The notes: generated by a model not told the origin, from the sequence alone. A stretch of DNA of 26,708 nt from an uncultured Eubacteriales bacterium (GCA_900552015.1 URXY01000027.1:1-26708), one strand, 5' to 3'; shown: positions 1 through 8,413, counted from the stretch's first letter. Numbers and translations: made by a program.

Positions 1-870
1 CGAGAGCAGAGGAAAAATCAGCAGACACGGAATGACCGCCAGCAGCGCGGCGGCATCATCGACGACTTCATCGTTTACCGCTGCGCGGCCGATGACTACT
101 GGCTGGTCGTGAACGCGGGCAACCGCGAGAAGGACGCCGCGTGGGTCGAGAGTCACCTCTCCGGCGATGTCGACTACCGCGACGAGGGCAACGACTGGGG
201 CCAGTTGGCCATCCAGGGTCCCAAGTCCCATGAGATCATGCTCAAGCTCTGCGAGGAGCAGTACCTGCCCGCCAAGTACTACACCTTTATCGACAACGTG
301 CCCCTGGACCTCGGCGACCACACCATCCACGCCCTCGTCTCCCAGACCGGCTACACTGGCGAGTTCGGCTATGAGATCTACTGCAAGGCCGAGGATACCG
401 TCGATCTGTGGAAGGCCCTGCTGAAGGCCGGCGAGCCCGAGGGTCTCATCCCCTGCGGTCTCGGCGCGCGCGACACGCTGCGCCTGGAGGCTTCCATGCC
501 GCTCTACGGCCACGAGATGAACGACGAGATCACCCCGAAGATGGCGGGCCTGCCCTGCAAGCTCACCGGCAAGGACTTCATCGGCCGCGACGCGCTCGTC
601 GAGCTCGGCGCCCCCAAGATGAAGCGCATCGGCATGAAGGTCGTCGGCCGCGGCATCGTCCGCGAGCACTGCGACCTCTACACCATGGACGGTGAGAAGA
701 TCGGCTGGGCGTCCTCCGGTACGTTCGCGCCCTTCATCGGCTGCGGCGTCGCCATGGGCTACATCCCCGTCGAGGATATCGAGATCGGCAAGCACCTCAA
801 CGCCGACGTGCGCGGCCGCATGGTCGAGCTCGAGATCGTTCCGATGCCCTTCTACAAGCTCGAGCGCTAA
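1..870 (+). CDS. gcvT: Aminomethyltransferase (glycine cleavage T protein), 5' partial
   Basis: T protein transfers the methylene group from the aminomethyl-lipoyl arm of GcvH to tetrahydrofolate, releasing ammonia, in the cytoplasm. The frame is open from base 1 and about 275 residues are recognisable, against about 360 for the family, so roughly 75 N-terminal residues are missing. Visible family motifs are GGIIDDFIVYR, LVVNAGNREKD, LAIQGPKS, SQTGYTGEFGYEIY, GLGARDTLRLEA and a C-terminal GWASSGTFAPFIGCG block. The GTG at 109 is internal to the conserved core and is not a true start. Codons before about base 46 do not resemble GcvT, so the real homology begins inside the window. It is the first visible gene of the gcv operon, 81 nt upstream of gcvH. 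Function is secure; the 5' end is not. Confidence 0.93.
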   Translation, partial: REQRKNQQTRNDRQQRGGIIDDFIVYRCAADDYWLVVNAGNREKDAAWVESHLSGDVDYRDEGNDWGQLAIQGPKSHEIMLKLCEEQYLPAKYYTFIDNVPLDLGDHTIHALVSQTGYTGEFGYEIYCKAEDTVDLWKALLKAGEPEGLIPCGLGARDTLRLEASMPLYGHEMNDEITPKMAGLPCKLTGKDFIGRDALVELGAPKMKRIGMKVVGRGIVREHCDLYTMDGEKIGWASSGTFAPFIGCGVAMGYIPVEDIEIGKHLNADVRGRMVELEIVPMPFYKLER

Positions 871-951
871 AATAAGCTTCCCGCTGGCCAACAGTTATCA
901 ACAATAAATACACATCCAACTTTGAGAAAAGATTTTGAGGAGGAAATTACC

Positions 952-1332
952 ATGAACATCCCTGCTGAGCTGAAGTATTCCAAGTCCCACGAGTGGGTCA
1001 AGATGGACGGCGACGTTGCCGTCATCGGCATCTCCGATTTCGCCCAGAATGCGCTGGGCGACGTGGTCTTCATCAATCTGCCCGCCGAGGGCGACGAGGT
1101 CACCGCCGGCGAGGCTCTGGGCGATGTTGAGTCCGTCAAGGCCGTTTCCGACGTGGTCTGCCCCGTCAGCGGCACCGTCTGCGAGGTGAACGAGGCGCTG
1201 GCCGACGCACCCGAGACGCTCAACTCCGACCCCTACGGCGCGTGGATCATCAAGGTCTCTCCGGTCACCGACACCGAGGAGCTGCTCGACGCCGCCGCTT
1301 ACGAAGCGCATTGCGCTGCTGAGGAGGGCTAA
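952..1332 (+). CDS. gcvH: Glycine cleavage system H protein
   Basis: H protein is the small lipoyl carrier that shuttles the aminomethyl intermediate between P, T and L proteins. The product is 126 residues, normal for the family. The lipoyl-attachment segment GDVESVKAVSD is present, with K63 as the expected modified lysine, and the N-terminus has the typical KSHEWVK segment. I chose the ATG at 952 because GAGGAGGA at 937-944 lies 7 nt upstream; a TTG at 922 opens the same frame earlier but precedes this site. The gene stops 2 nt before gcvPA, so the two are probably translationally coupled. The lplA gene in the same operon is the likely source of lipoylation. Confidence 0.97.
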   Translation: MNIPAELKYSKSHEWVKMDGDVAVIGISDFAQNALGDVVFINLPAEGDEVTAGEALGDVESVKAVSDVVCPVSGTVCEVNEALADAPETLNSDPYGAWIIKVSPVTDTEELLDAAAYEAHCAAEEG

Positions 1333-1334
1333 GC

Positions 1335-2654
1335 ATGGGTTCCTACGTTCCCACCACTGCTGCGGAACGGGAAGAAATGCTCGCCGCCATCGGCGTGAAG
1401 GACCTTGAGGGTCTTTATCAGTCCGTCCCGCAGGAGATGCTCCTGAAGGATGGCGGGCTGAACATCCCCGAGGGCCTGAGCGAACTCGAGGTGCGCGAGA
1501 AGGTCACCGCCATGGCCGAGAAGAACAAGGTCTTCAAGACCGTCCTTCGCGGCGCGGGCTCTTACCGCCATTTCATCCCCTCCGTTGTCAAGTCTGTCAC
1601 CTCCCGCGAGGAGCTTCTCACCTGCTACACCCCCTATCAGGCCGAGATCAGCCAGGGCGTGCTGCAGGGCACCTTTGAATTTCAGACCATGATCTGCGAG
1701 CTGACCGGCATGGACGTCTCTAACGCCTCGCACTACGACGGTGCGACCGCCGCGGCTGAGACCATCCCCATGTGCAAGGACCGCAAGCGCACGAAGGCCT
1801 ATGTTTCCGCCGCCGCGCACCCGCAGACCATCGAGGTCATGAAGACCTACTGCTTTGCTTCGAACACGGAGCTTGTCGTCGTTCCCGCGAAGGACGGCAA
1901 GACCGATATGGACGCGCTGCGCGAAATGCTCGGTGCAGACGCCGCCTGCTTCTACCTCCAGCAGCCGAGTTACTTCGGCCAGCTTGAGGATGCCAAGGCC
2001 ATCGGCGAGATCGTCCACGCCGCGGGCGCGAAGTTCGTCATGGGCGTGAATCCCATCGCCTGCGCCATCCTGCCCACACCGCGTGAAGAGGGCGCGGATA
2101 TCGTCGTCGGCGACGGTCAGCCCCTCGGCCTCGACACCGCGTTCGGCGGCCCGTACCTCGGCTTCATGGCCACCACCAACGCCATGACCCGTAAACTTCC
2201 CGGCCGTATCGTCGGCCAGACGACGGACGTGGACGGCAAGACCGGCTACGTGCTGACGCTGTCTGCGCGCGAGCAGCACATCCGCCGCGAAAAGGCCAGC
2301 TCCAACATCTGCTCCAACCAGGCGCTGTGCGCCTTCTCCGCGGGCGTTTACATGGCCGCGATGGGGGAAAAGGGAATGAAGCAGTGCGCAAGACTCTGCA
2401 CCTCGAAGGCGCACTATTTCGCCTCCGAGCTTGAAAAGGCTGGCTGCACCATCAAGTACAAGGGCGAATTCTTCCACGAGTTCGTCACCGAAGTGGAATG
2501 CCCCAACTGCCGCAAGAATATCCTCGACGCGCTCGAGGCCGAGGGCATCCTCGGCGGCGCGGAGGTCGAAGGCGGTATCCTCTGGTGCGTGACCGAGCTT
2601 GTGAGCAAAGCGCAGCTCGACCGCGCCGTTGCCATCGTAAAGGAGGTGCAGTAA
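1335..2654 (+). CDS. gcvPA: Glycine dehydrogenase (decarboxylating) subunit 1
   Basis: This is the N-terminal half of the P protein, as found in bacteria with a split glycine decarboxylase. With GcvPB it forms the PLP enzyme that decarboxylates glycine and loads the residue onto lipoyl-GcvH. The 439-residue length fits GcvPA. Motifs include YVPTTAAEREEML at the N-terminus, GAGSYRHFIPSVV, YTPYQAEISQG, the FEFQTMICELTGMDVSNAS block and SNICSNQALCAF. The catalytic PLP lysine is on GcvPB, as is normal for the split form. The ribosome binding site GAGGAGGG lies in the end of gcvH. The gene abuts gcvPB without a gap (TAA then ATG). Confidence 0.97.
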   Translation: MGSYVPTTAAEREEMLAAIGVKDLEGLYQSVPQEMLLKDGGLNIPEGLSELEVREKVTAMAEKNKVFKTVLRGAGSYRHFIPSVVKSVTSREELLTCYTPYQAEISQGVLQGTFEFQTMICELTGMDVSNASHYDGATAAAETIPMCKDRKRTKAYVSAAAHPQTIEVMKTYCFASNTELVVVPAKDGKTDMDALREMLGADAACFYLQQPSYFGQLEDAKAIGEIVHAAGAKFVMGVNPIACAILPTPREEGADIVVGDGQPLGLDTAFGGPYLGFMATTNAMTRKLPGRIVGQTTDVDGKTGYVLTLSAREQHIRREKASSNICSNQALCAFSAGVYMAAMGEKGMKQCARLCTSKAHYFASELEKAGCTIKYKGEFFHEFVTEVECPNCRKNILDALEAEGILGGAEVEGGILWCVTELVSKAQLDRAVAIVKEVQ

Positions 2655-4082
2655 ATGAAGCTCATTTTTGAACTCGGCGTCGAAGGCCGCGGCATGACCC
2701 TCATGCCCGAGTGCGACGTCCCTGAATATCAGCTCCCCGAAGAGCGCACTGCGCCGCTGCACCTGCCCCACGTGAGCGAGAACGAGCTCACCCGTCACTA
2801 CACCGCCCTCTGCAAGCGTATCCACGGCGTGAATGACGGCTTCTATCCCCTCGGCTCCTGCACGATGAAGTACAACCCCAAGATCGACGAGGACATGGCG
2901 GCGCTGCCGGGCTTCACCCAGCTCCACCCGCTCCAGCCCATCGAGACTGCGCAGGGCGCGCTCGAGGTGCTGCACACCCTCGGCTCTGAGCTTGGTGAGG
3001 TCTTCGGCATGGATGCCGTCACCTTCCAGCCCGCAGCAGGCGCGCACGGCGAGTTCACCGGCGTTCTTCTCATCAAGGCCTATCATACCGACCGCGGCGA
3101 CACCGCGCGCACGAAGATCATCGTGCCCGACTCCGCCCACGGCACGAACCCCGCGACTGCCGCAATGTGCGGTTTCCAGGTCGTGAACATCCCCTCCGGC
3201 GCGGACGGCTGCGTCGACCTCGACGCCCTGCGCGCCGCCGTCGGCCCCGACACCGCGGGATTGATGCTCACGAACCCCAACACCGTCGGTATTTTCGACA
3301 AGAACATCCTTGAGATCACCAAGATCGTCCACGACGCGGGCGGCCTGTGCTATTACGATGGCGCGAACCTCAATGCCGTCATGGGCGTGGTCCGTCCCGG
3401 CGACATGGGCTTCGACTGCATCCACAGCAATCTGCACAAGACCTTCGCCACCCCGCATGGCGGCGGCGGCCCCGGCGCGGGCGCGGTCGGCTGCAAGGAA
3501 TTCCTCAAAAAGTATATGCCCGGCCCGCTGGTCGTCGAGAAGGATGGCAAGTACGGCTTCGAGTATCCCGAAAAGTCCATCGGCCGCGTGAAGATGTTCT
3601 ACGGCAACTTCGGCGTCGTGGTGCGCGCACTGACCTACGTGCTCACGCTCGGCAAGTCCGGCATCCGCGAGGCGGCGATGAACGCCGTGCTGAACGCGAA
3701 CTATATGCGCGTCAAGCTCAAGGACACCTTCACTATGGCGTATGACGAGATCTGTATGCACGAGTTCGTCATGTCGCTCGTGGACCTGCACAAGGAGACG
3801 GGTGTTTCCGCGCTCGACCTTGCCAAGGGTATGCTCGACTTCGGCCTGCACCCGCCCACGATGTACTTCCCGCTCATCGTCCACGAGGCGCTCATGGTCG
3901 AGCCCTGCGAGACCGAGAGCAAGGAGACCATGGACGAGGTCTGCGACATCTACTGCAAGCTCTTCGAGCTCGCGCACTCCGATCCCGAGGCGCTGCACAC
4001 TGCGCCGCATGACACGCCCGTTCGCCGCCTCGATGAGGTCGGCGCAGCGCGCAACACCATCCTTCGCTATACATTTGCATGA
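2655..4082 (+). CDS. gcvPB: Glycine dehydrogenase (decarboxylating) subunit 2
   Basis: This is the PLP-binding half of the split P protein and partner of GcvPA. It has 475 residues, normal length. The PLP lysine is expected at K262 in SNLHKTFATPHGGGGPG, the Schiff-base segment and glycine-rich loop of P proteins. Other family blocks are GFYPLGSCTMKYNP, FQPAAGAHGEFTG, DSAHGTNPATAAMCGF and MLTNPNTVGIF. The ribosome binding site is AGGAGG at 2641-2646, inside the end of gcvPA. The stop codon overlaps the lplA start as ATGA, so translation is likely coupled to lplA. Nothing is broken. Confidence 0.97.
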   Translation: MKLIFELGVEGRGMTLMPECDVPEYQLPEERTAPLHLPHVSENELTRHYTALCKRIHGVNDGFYPLGSCTMKYNPKIDEDMAALPGFTQLHPLQPIETAQGALEVLHTLGSELGEVFGMDAVTFQPAAGAHGEFTGVLLIKAYHTDRGDTARTKIIVPDSAHGTNPATAAMCGFQVVNIPSGADGCVDLDALRAAVGPDTAGLMLTNPNTVGIFDKNILEITKIVHDAGGLCYYDGANLNAVMGVVRPGDMGFDCIHSNLHKTFATPHGGGGPGAGAVGCKEFLKKYMPGPLVVEKDGKYGFEYPEKSIGRVKMFYGNFGVVVRALTYVLTLGKSGIREAAMNAVLNANYMRVKLKDTFTMAYDEICMHEFVMSLVDLHKETGVSALDLAKGMLDFGLHPPTMYFPLIVHEALMVEPCETESKETMDEVCDIYCKLFELAHSDPEALHTAPHDTPVRRLDEVGAARNTILRYTFA

Positions 4083-5065
4083 TCAAAAAGCTACAGTATT
4101 ACATCGGAAGCTGCACCGACCCCCACCGCAACCTCGCTCTCGAGGAGTATCTGACCGATACGGTGGGGGAGGACACCTGCATCCTCTATCTCTGGCAGAA
4201 TAAGCACACGGTCGTCATCGGCCGCAACCAGAACGCGTGGCAGGAATGCCGCACGACCGAGCTGGAGCGCGACAGCGGGACGCTGGCCCGCCGTCTCTCC
4301 GGCGGCGGCGCAGTCTACCATGACATGGGCAACCTCAACTTCACCTTCTCGCTGCGTCAGGCCGACTACGACCTGCGCAGGCAGCAGAGCGTGATCGTCG
4401 AGGCCTGCCGTAGTCTCGGCATTCCAGTGGAAATTTCGGGCCGGAACGACATCTTGACGAACGGGTGCAAATTCTCCGGCAATTCCTTCTACTCGCACGC
4501 GGGCTGCGCGTTCCACAACGGAACGCTGCTCGTGAACGTCGACATGGCGAACCTCGGCAAGTACCTCACGCCGTCGAAGACGAAGCTCGAGAGCAAGGGC
4601 GTCGCGTCCGTGCGCTCGCGCGTCATCAACCTGACCGAGCTCAAGCCCGATCTGACGATCGACGGCATGGCTCGCTCCATGGTCAAGGCGTTCGAGACCG
4701 TTTACAGTCTTGAAGCGGCGGAGCTGCGTGAGGAGGATTTCGATGCAAGCGAAGTCGAGCGCCGTTACCAGCGCTTCCACAGCTACGACTGGGTGTACGG
4801 CAGAAGTGTGCCGTGCTCATTCACCTGCGCCAAGCGCTTTGCCTGGGGCGAGGTGACGATCGAGCTGGCGGTGGAAAACGCCGTCTGCACCGACGCTGCC
4901 GTCTGGTCCGACGCGATGGACGCGGAGTTTGCAAAGCCGTTAGCGGATGCCCTGCGCGACTGCCGCTTCTCGATCGACGCGCTCTGTGAGCGCGTGCAGT
5001 CGGTGGGGGAGTGCCGCGACTACGCAGACGATCTCTGCGCGCTGCTGCGCGAGCAGGATATCTGA
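4079..5065 (+). CDS. lplA: Lipoate-protein ligase A
   Basis: LplA activates free lipoate with ATP and attaches it to the acceptor lysine of lipoyl domains; here the likely acceptor is GcvH. The 328-residue product carries the signature RRLSGGGAVYHDMGNLNF (residues 71-88), the RNDILTNGCKFSGNSF block and KGVASVRSRVINL, all typical of bacterial LplA, plus a C-terminal accessory region. The gene starts at the ATGA overlap with gcvPB, so it belongs to the operon and is tightly dosed with its substrate. No lipoate synthase is visible in the window, which fits salvage of exogenous lipoate, although synthesis genes could lie elsewhere. Confidence 0.95.
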   Translation: MIKKLQYYIGSCTDPHRNLALEEYLTDTVGEDTCILYLWQNKHTVVIGRNQNAWQECRTTELERDSGTLARRLSGGGAVYHDMGNLNFTFSLRQADYDLRRQQSVIVEACRSLGIPVEISGRNDILTNGCKFSGNSFYSHAGCAFHNGTLLVNVDMANLGKYLTPSKTKLESKGVASVRSRVINLTELKPDLTIDGMARSMVKAFETVYSLEAAELREEDFDASEVERRYQRFHSYDWVYGRSVPCSFTCAKRFAWGEVTIELAVENAVCTDAAVWSDAMDAEFAKPLADALRDCRFSIDALCERVQSVGECRDYADDLCALLREQDI

Positions 5066-5084
5066 AAAATTTAAGATCACACCC

Positions 5085-5113
5085 GCAATGCCGCCGTTTT
5101 CCGGCGGCATTGC
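5085..5113 (+). other. Intra-operon stem-loop between lplA and lpdA
   Basis: A perfect 12-bp inverted repeat (GCAATGCCGCCG at 5085-5096 and its complement at 5102-5113) with a 5-nt loop fills most of the 69-nt gap. No T tract follows on either strand, so it is more likely an mRNA stability or processing element than a terminator. The lpdA ribosome binding site lies immediately downstream. Confidence 0.6.
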
Positions 5114-5134
5114 TCGGAAAAGGAACGAAATACT

Positions 5135-6514
5135 ATGTCTGATTATCAACTCATCGTCATCGGCGCAGGTCCGGGCGGCTATGAAGCGGCACTGCGCGCA
5201 GCGAAGCTGGGCCTCAAGACCGCCGTTGTGGAAAAGCGCGAGGCAGGCGGCACCTGCTTGAACCGCGGCTGCATCCCCACCAAGACGCTGCTCCACTCCT
5301 CCCAGGTCTATCACGACGCCAAGCACGGCGCGCACATCGGCGTGCACACCGAGGACATCAGCGCCAACATTGAGGAAATTTTTGCCTACAAGCGCGAGAT
5401 CTCGCAGAAGCTGTCCTCCGGCATCGAATCCCTCTTCAAGACCGCGAAGGTCGACTTCCTGCGCGGCACGGCCCTCATCGCCGCGTCCGGCACGGTCCGC
5501 GTGACCGACGCCGAGGGCAATACCAAGGACTACACCTGTGACGATATCATGATCGCCACGGGCTCTGTCCCCGCGCGCCCGCCCATTCCGGGTCTGGAGC
5601 TCGCGATGACCTCCGACGAACTGCTCGAGGGCAGTGACCACCTGTATCGCTCCATCGTCATCATCGGCGGCGGCGTCATCGGTATCGAATTTGCGACCTT
5701 CTACGCGGACCTCGGCTGCGAGGTGACCGTCATCGAGGGCATGGACCGTCTGCTGCCCAACATGGACAAGGAACTCGGCCAGAACCTCGCGCTCATCCTC
5801 AAAAAGCAGGGCGTGAAGGTCTTCACGAACGCGATGGTCCAGAGCGTGGAGAAATCGGGCGGGGACATCGCCGTGAACTTCACCTGCAAGGAAAAGAACG
5901 AGACCGTCGCGGGCGAAGCCGTGCTCTGCGCCATCGGCCGCCGTCCGTACTGCGACGGCCTGTTCGCTGACGGTGTCTCCGTCGAGATGGACCGACGCAG
6001 TATCGCCGTGAACGAGCGCTACGAGACGAGCATTCCCCACATCTACGCCATCGGCGATGTGTCGGCAAAGATCCAGCTCGCCCACGTTGCGACCGCGCAG
6101 GGCATCGCCTGCGTCGATATGCTCTGCGGCAAGGAGAACCACACCTCCATGTCCGTTGTGCCGAGCTGCATTTACTGCCGTCCGGAGATCGCGGTCGTCG
6201 GCATGACCGAGGCCGAGGCCAAGGAGGCGGGCATCCCCGTCAAGGTCGGCAAGCACGTCATGTTCGACAACGCCAAGACGCTCATCGCCGACCCCGGCCG
6301 CTGCTTTATGAAGTTCGTCGCAAACGCTGAGACGCGCGAGCTTCTGGGCGCGCAGCTCATGTGCGAGCATTCGAGCGATATGATCGGCGGCGTTTCGCAG
6401 GCGCTCGCCAACCACATGACCGTCGAGCAGTTCAAGCTCGCCATCCGTCCGCATCCATCGTTTGAAGAGGCGATGACCGCCGCGCTCGAAGAGCTTTCCG
6501 AAAAATTAGGCTAA
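5135..6514 (+). CDS. lpdA: Dihydrolipoyl dehydrogenase (L protein)
   Basis: This FAD flavoprotein reoxidises the dihydrolipoyl arm of GcvH with NAD+. The 459-residue protein has the N-terminal FAD motif GAGPGGYEAA, the redox disulfide GGTCLNRGCIPTK (C41 and C46), the NAD-binding GGGVIGIEFA segment, the AIGDVSAK FAD-contact block and the C-terminal HPSFEEA segment with the catalytic-base histidine. The ATG at 5135 follows a purine-rich AAAAGGAA site. It is the last gene of the gcv operon and is followed by a strong terminator. There is no N-terminal lipoyl domain, so it depends on GcvH as substrate. Confidence 0.96.
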   Translation: MSDYQLIVIGAGPGGYEAALRAAKLGLKTAVVEKREAGGTCLNRGCIPTKTLLHSSQVYHDAKHGAHIGVHTEDISANIEEIFAYKREISQKLSSGIESLFKTAKVDFLRGTALIAASGTVRVTDAEGNTKDYTCDDIMIATGSVPARPPIPGLELAMTSDELLEGSDHLYRSIVIIGGGVIGIEFATFYADLGCEVTVIEGMDRLLPNMDKELGQNLALILKKQGVKVFTNAMVQSVEKSGGDIAVNFTCKEKNETVAGEAVLCAIGRRPYCDGLFADGVSVEMDRRSIAVNERYETSIPHIYAIGDVSAKIQLAHVATAQGIACVDMLCGKENHTSMSVVPSCIYCRPEIAVVGMTEAEAKEAGIPVKVGKHVMFDNAKTLIADPGRCFMKFVANAETRELLGAQLMCEHSSDMIGGVSQALANHMTVEQFKLAIRPHPSFEEAMTAALEELSEKLG

Positions 6515-6567
6515 TGCCGTTGCGGGAGAACTTGCCTATCCTGCAAGGACAAAAATAAGCGTAAAAG

Positions 6568-6602
6568 TACGCCGTGGAGCGAAAAATCCGCGGCGTATTT
6601 TT
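6568..6602 (+). terminator. Rho-independent terminator of the gcv operon
   Basis: TACGCCGTGG (6568-6577) pairs with CCGCGGCGTA (6588-6597) with one G-U wobble, a 10-nt loop and a run of five T directly after. It closes the operon 53 nt after the lpdA stop. Confidence 0.9.
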
Positions 6603-6649
6603 ATTCTGTCTTTTTACGAATTTTTAGCATATCATTTTCTCATTTTATC

Positions 6650-6677
6650 TTGACAAAATGTAATGCAGTGGTATAAT
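6650..6677 (+). promoter_or_regulatory. Sigma-A type promoter of the brnQ leader transcript
   Basis: A consensus -35 TTGACA (6650-6655) and consensus -10 TATAAT (6672-6677) are separated by 16 nt. Transcription should begin near 6684, about 350 nt upstream of brnQ, leaving a long leader. Confidence 0.88.
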
Positions 6678-6710
6678 GGCAACAATTTCCACCGCAAAGG
6701 AGGCGATCAC

Positions 6711-6827
6711 ATGAAGGCTACGTTTACATCCGAAAACAGCGTTCTCGGTGTAAGCTGGCGACTGATCGTAGGCATAGAGGGACGCACGCGCGCATCTATG
6801 CTGTCTGAGCAGCCTCCCGCGGTTTGA
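6711..6827 (+). CDS. 38-residue leader ORF upstream of brnQ
   Basis: This short ORF begins with ATG at 6711 behind AAAGGAGG at about 6696-6703 and starts roughly 27 nt after the predicted transcription start. Its middle, SVLGVSWRLIVGI, has seven Val, Leu or Ile residues among the twelve from V11 to I22. The downstream gene is a branched-chain amino acid transporter, so ribosome stalling at these codons could set expression. No homolog is recognised. A 7-bp hairpin (GCATAGA 6772-6778 with TCTATGC 6795-6801) lies within the ORF just after the Val/Leu/Ile stretch, where a stalled ribosome would disrupt it. The peptide need not have a function of its own. Confidence 0.6.
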   Translation: MKATFTSENSVLGVSWRLIVGIEGRTRASMLSEQPPAV

Positions 6828-7033
6828 CTGACTTTTTTCGCAAGCTCGGTTTGATTCGTTGGCTGCAATGATCGGCAGCATTGGACCCGGTGTGTTCCGT
6901 TGGTCTGGACCTTCGCGCACGCAGTTTTCGTGGAGGGAACAGGCAGGGAGCAGCCGGTTTTTCTGTTACTACGATCATTTTTCGGCACGGCCCGTACAAG
7001 GGCCGCATCGCCGCCACGAAAGGAAAAATAACC
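6828..7033 (+). promoter_or_regulatory. Untranslated leader of brnQ, structured
   Basis: About 206 nt lie between the leader ORF stop and brnQ. A T run follows the stop at 6833-6838. Short inverted repeats are visible, including CGGCCC (6988-6993) with GGGCCG (7000-7005) and AACAG/CTGTT arms near 6939-6966. No canonical T-box motif is present, and I could not settle on one terminator/antiterminator pair. It is probably regulatory, given its length and the upstream leader ORF. Confidence 0.45.
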
Positions 7034-8392
7034 ATGAAACGCAAACTTACTGCCAAAGAATATACCTACGTTGCCAGCATGCTCTTCGGCCTCTTCTTCG
7101 GTGCCGGCAACCTCATCTTCCCCGTGCACCTCGGTCAGATGGCCGGTGCAAACGTCTGGCAGGCCATCCTGGGCCTTCTCATCACGGCCGTTGGCCTGCC
7201 GCTGCTCGGCGTGGCCGCGCTCGGCATCAGCCGCTCCACCGGTCTCTTCGATCTGAGCAGCAAGGTGAACCGTCCCTACGCGATGTTTTTCACCTGCGCG
7301 CTGTATCTGACCATCGGGCCGTTCTTCGCCATTCCCCGCTGCGCGACGACCTCCTTCACCGTGGGTCTCGAGCAGATCCTGCCGCAGGACGGAAACACCA
7401 CGCTGTACCTGCTGCTCTTCTCGGTGGCGTTTTTCGCCGCGGCGCTCTTTTTTGCGCTGCGCCCCGGCAAGATCCTCACCTGGGTCGGTAAGATCCTGAA
7501 CCCCTGCTTCCTCGTCTTCCTCGCCATCCTCGTCATTATGGTGCTCGTCACGCCGAGCGCTCCTATCGCGGATGTCGAACCCCTCGGCGACTACGCTTCT
7601 CAGCCCTTTTTCGCCGGTTTCCTCGAAGGCTACAACACCATGGATGCGCTGGCGAGCCTTGCCTTCGGCATCATCGTGGTGCAGGTCATCCGTGACCTCG
7701 GCGTGGACGATCCTACTGCCGTGGCGGGCAGCACCGTCCGCGCAGGCATCTTTAGCTGCCTGCTGATGGCGTTCATCTACATCGCCGTCACCATCGCCGG
7801 CGCGCAGAGCCGCGGCGTGCTCGAGGCCAGTGAAAACGGCGGCACGGCGCTCGCCCAGATCGCGCAGCACTACCTCGGCTCCGTCGGTCTCTTCATCCTC
7901 GCCGCCACCGTGACGCTCGCGTGCCTGAAGACCGCCGTCGGCCTCATCACGAGCTGTGCCGAGACCTTCACCGCGCTCTTCCCCGACGGCCCGAAGTACC
8001 GCGTCTGGGCCATCATCTTCAGCCTGGTGTCGCTGCTGTTCGCGAACCTCGGCCTCAGCGCCATCATCAGCTATTCGCTGCCGGTGCTGATGTTCCTCTA
8101 TCCGCTGTCCATCGCGCTCATCGCGCTTGCGCTGCTCGGCAAGTTCTTCGGCCACGACCGCACCGTGTACTGCTGGACGATCGGCTTCACGCTCATCGCC
8201 GCCATTTACGACCTCATCATCGCGCTGCCCGAGGGCGTGTTCAATGCCATCCACGGTCCGGCCATCAAAGCGTTTGGCCAGCAATATCTGCCGTTTGCCA
8301 AGCTCGGCCTCGGCTGGGTCTGCCCGACGCTCATCGGCGCGGCCATCGGCCTCGTCCTGCACTTCACGCGTAAAGGCAAAGCCAAAGCGTAA
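7034..8392 (+). CDS. brnQ: Branched-chain amino acid transport system II carrier protein
   Basis: BrnQ is a cytoplasmic-membrane symporter (LIVCS family) that imports leucine, isoleucine and valine with Na+ or H+. The product has 452 residues and about twelve hydrophobic segments. The N-terminal ASMLFGLFFGAGNLIFP block is the hallmark of the family, as is the LNPCFLVFLAIL region. The C-terminus is short and basic (RKGKAKA). I chose the ATG at 7034 because an AAAGGA site precedes it and MKRKLTAKEY is the expected N-terminus; an in-frame start at 6881 would add non-homologous residues. It is transcribed alone, between a leader and a terminator. Regulation by branched-chain amino acid supply is inferred from the leader. 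Confidence 0.95.
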   Translation: MKRKLTAKEYTYVASMLFGLFFGAGNLIFPVHLGQMAGANVWQAILGLLITAVGLPLLGVAALGISRSTGLFDLSSKVNRPYAMFFTCALYLTIGPFFAIPRCATTSFTVGLEQILPQDGNTTLYLLLFSVAFFAAALFFALRPGKILTWVGKILNPCFLVFLAILVIMVLVTPSAPIADVEPLGDYASQPFFAGFLEGYNTMDALASLAFGIIVVQVIRDLGVDDPTAVAGSTVRAGIFSCLLMAFIYIAVTIAGAQSRGVLEASENGGTALAQIAQHYLGSVGLFILAATVTLACLKTAVGLITSCAETFTALFPDGPKYRVWAIIFSLVSLLFANLGLSAIISYSLPVLMFLYPLSIALIALALLGKFFGHDRTVYCWTIGFTLIAAIYDLIIALPEGVFNAIHGPAIKAFGQQYLPFAKLGLGWVCPTLIGAAIGLVLHFTRKGKAKA

Positions 8393-8413
8393 ACCGCCTA
8401 TCCCTCATCATAA

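Noticed and set aside
1329..4010. An 893-codon open frame on the minus strand opposite gcvPA/gcvPB
   Set aside because: It is rich in Ala, His, Arg, Val and Asp, as expected from the antisense of GC3-rich genes, has no family motifs, and overlaps two certain genes.
4940..6454. A 504-codon minus-strand frame opposite lpdA
   Set aside because: Same antisense composition effect; lpdA on the plus strand has all catalytic motifs.
6828..7033. Possible T-box in the brnQ leader
   Set aside because: No GGUGG-type T-box bulge sequence and no AGAGAG/distal-loop pattern could be found, unlike the cstA leader.
6707..8362. A 551-codon minus-strand frame opposite brnQ and its leader
   Set aside because: Glu/Arg/Asp-rich shadow of a hydrophobic gene; no ribosome binding site and no recognisable domain.
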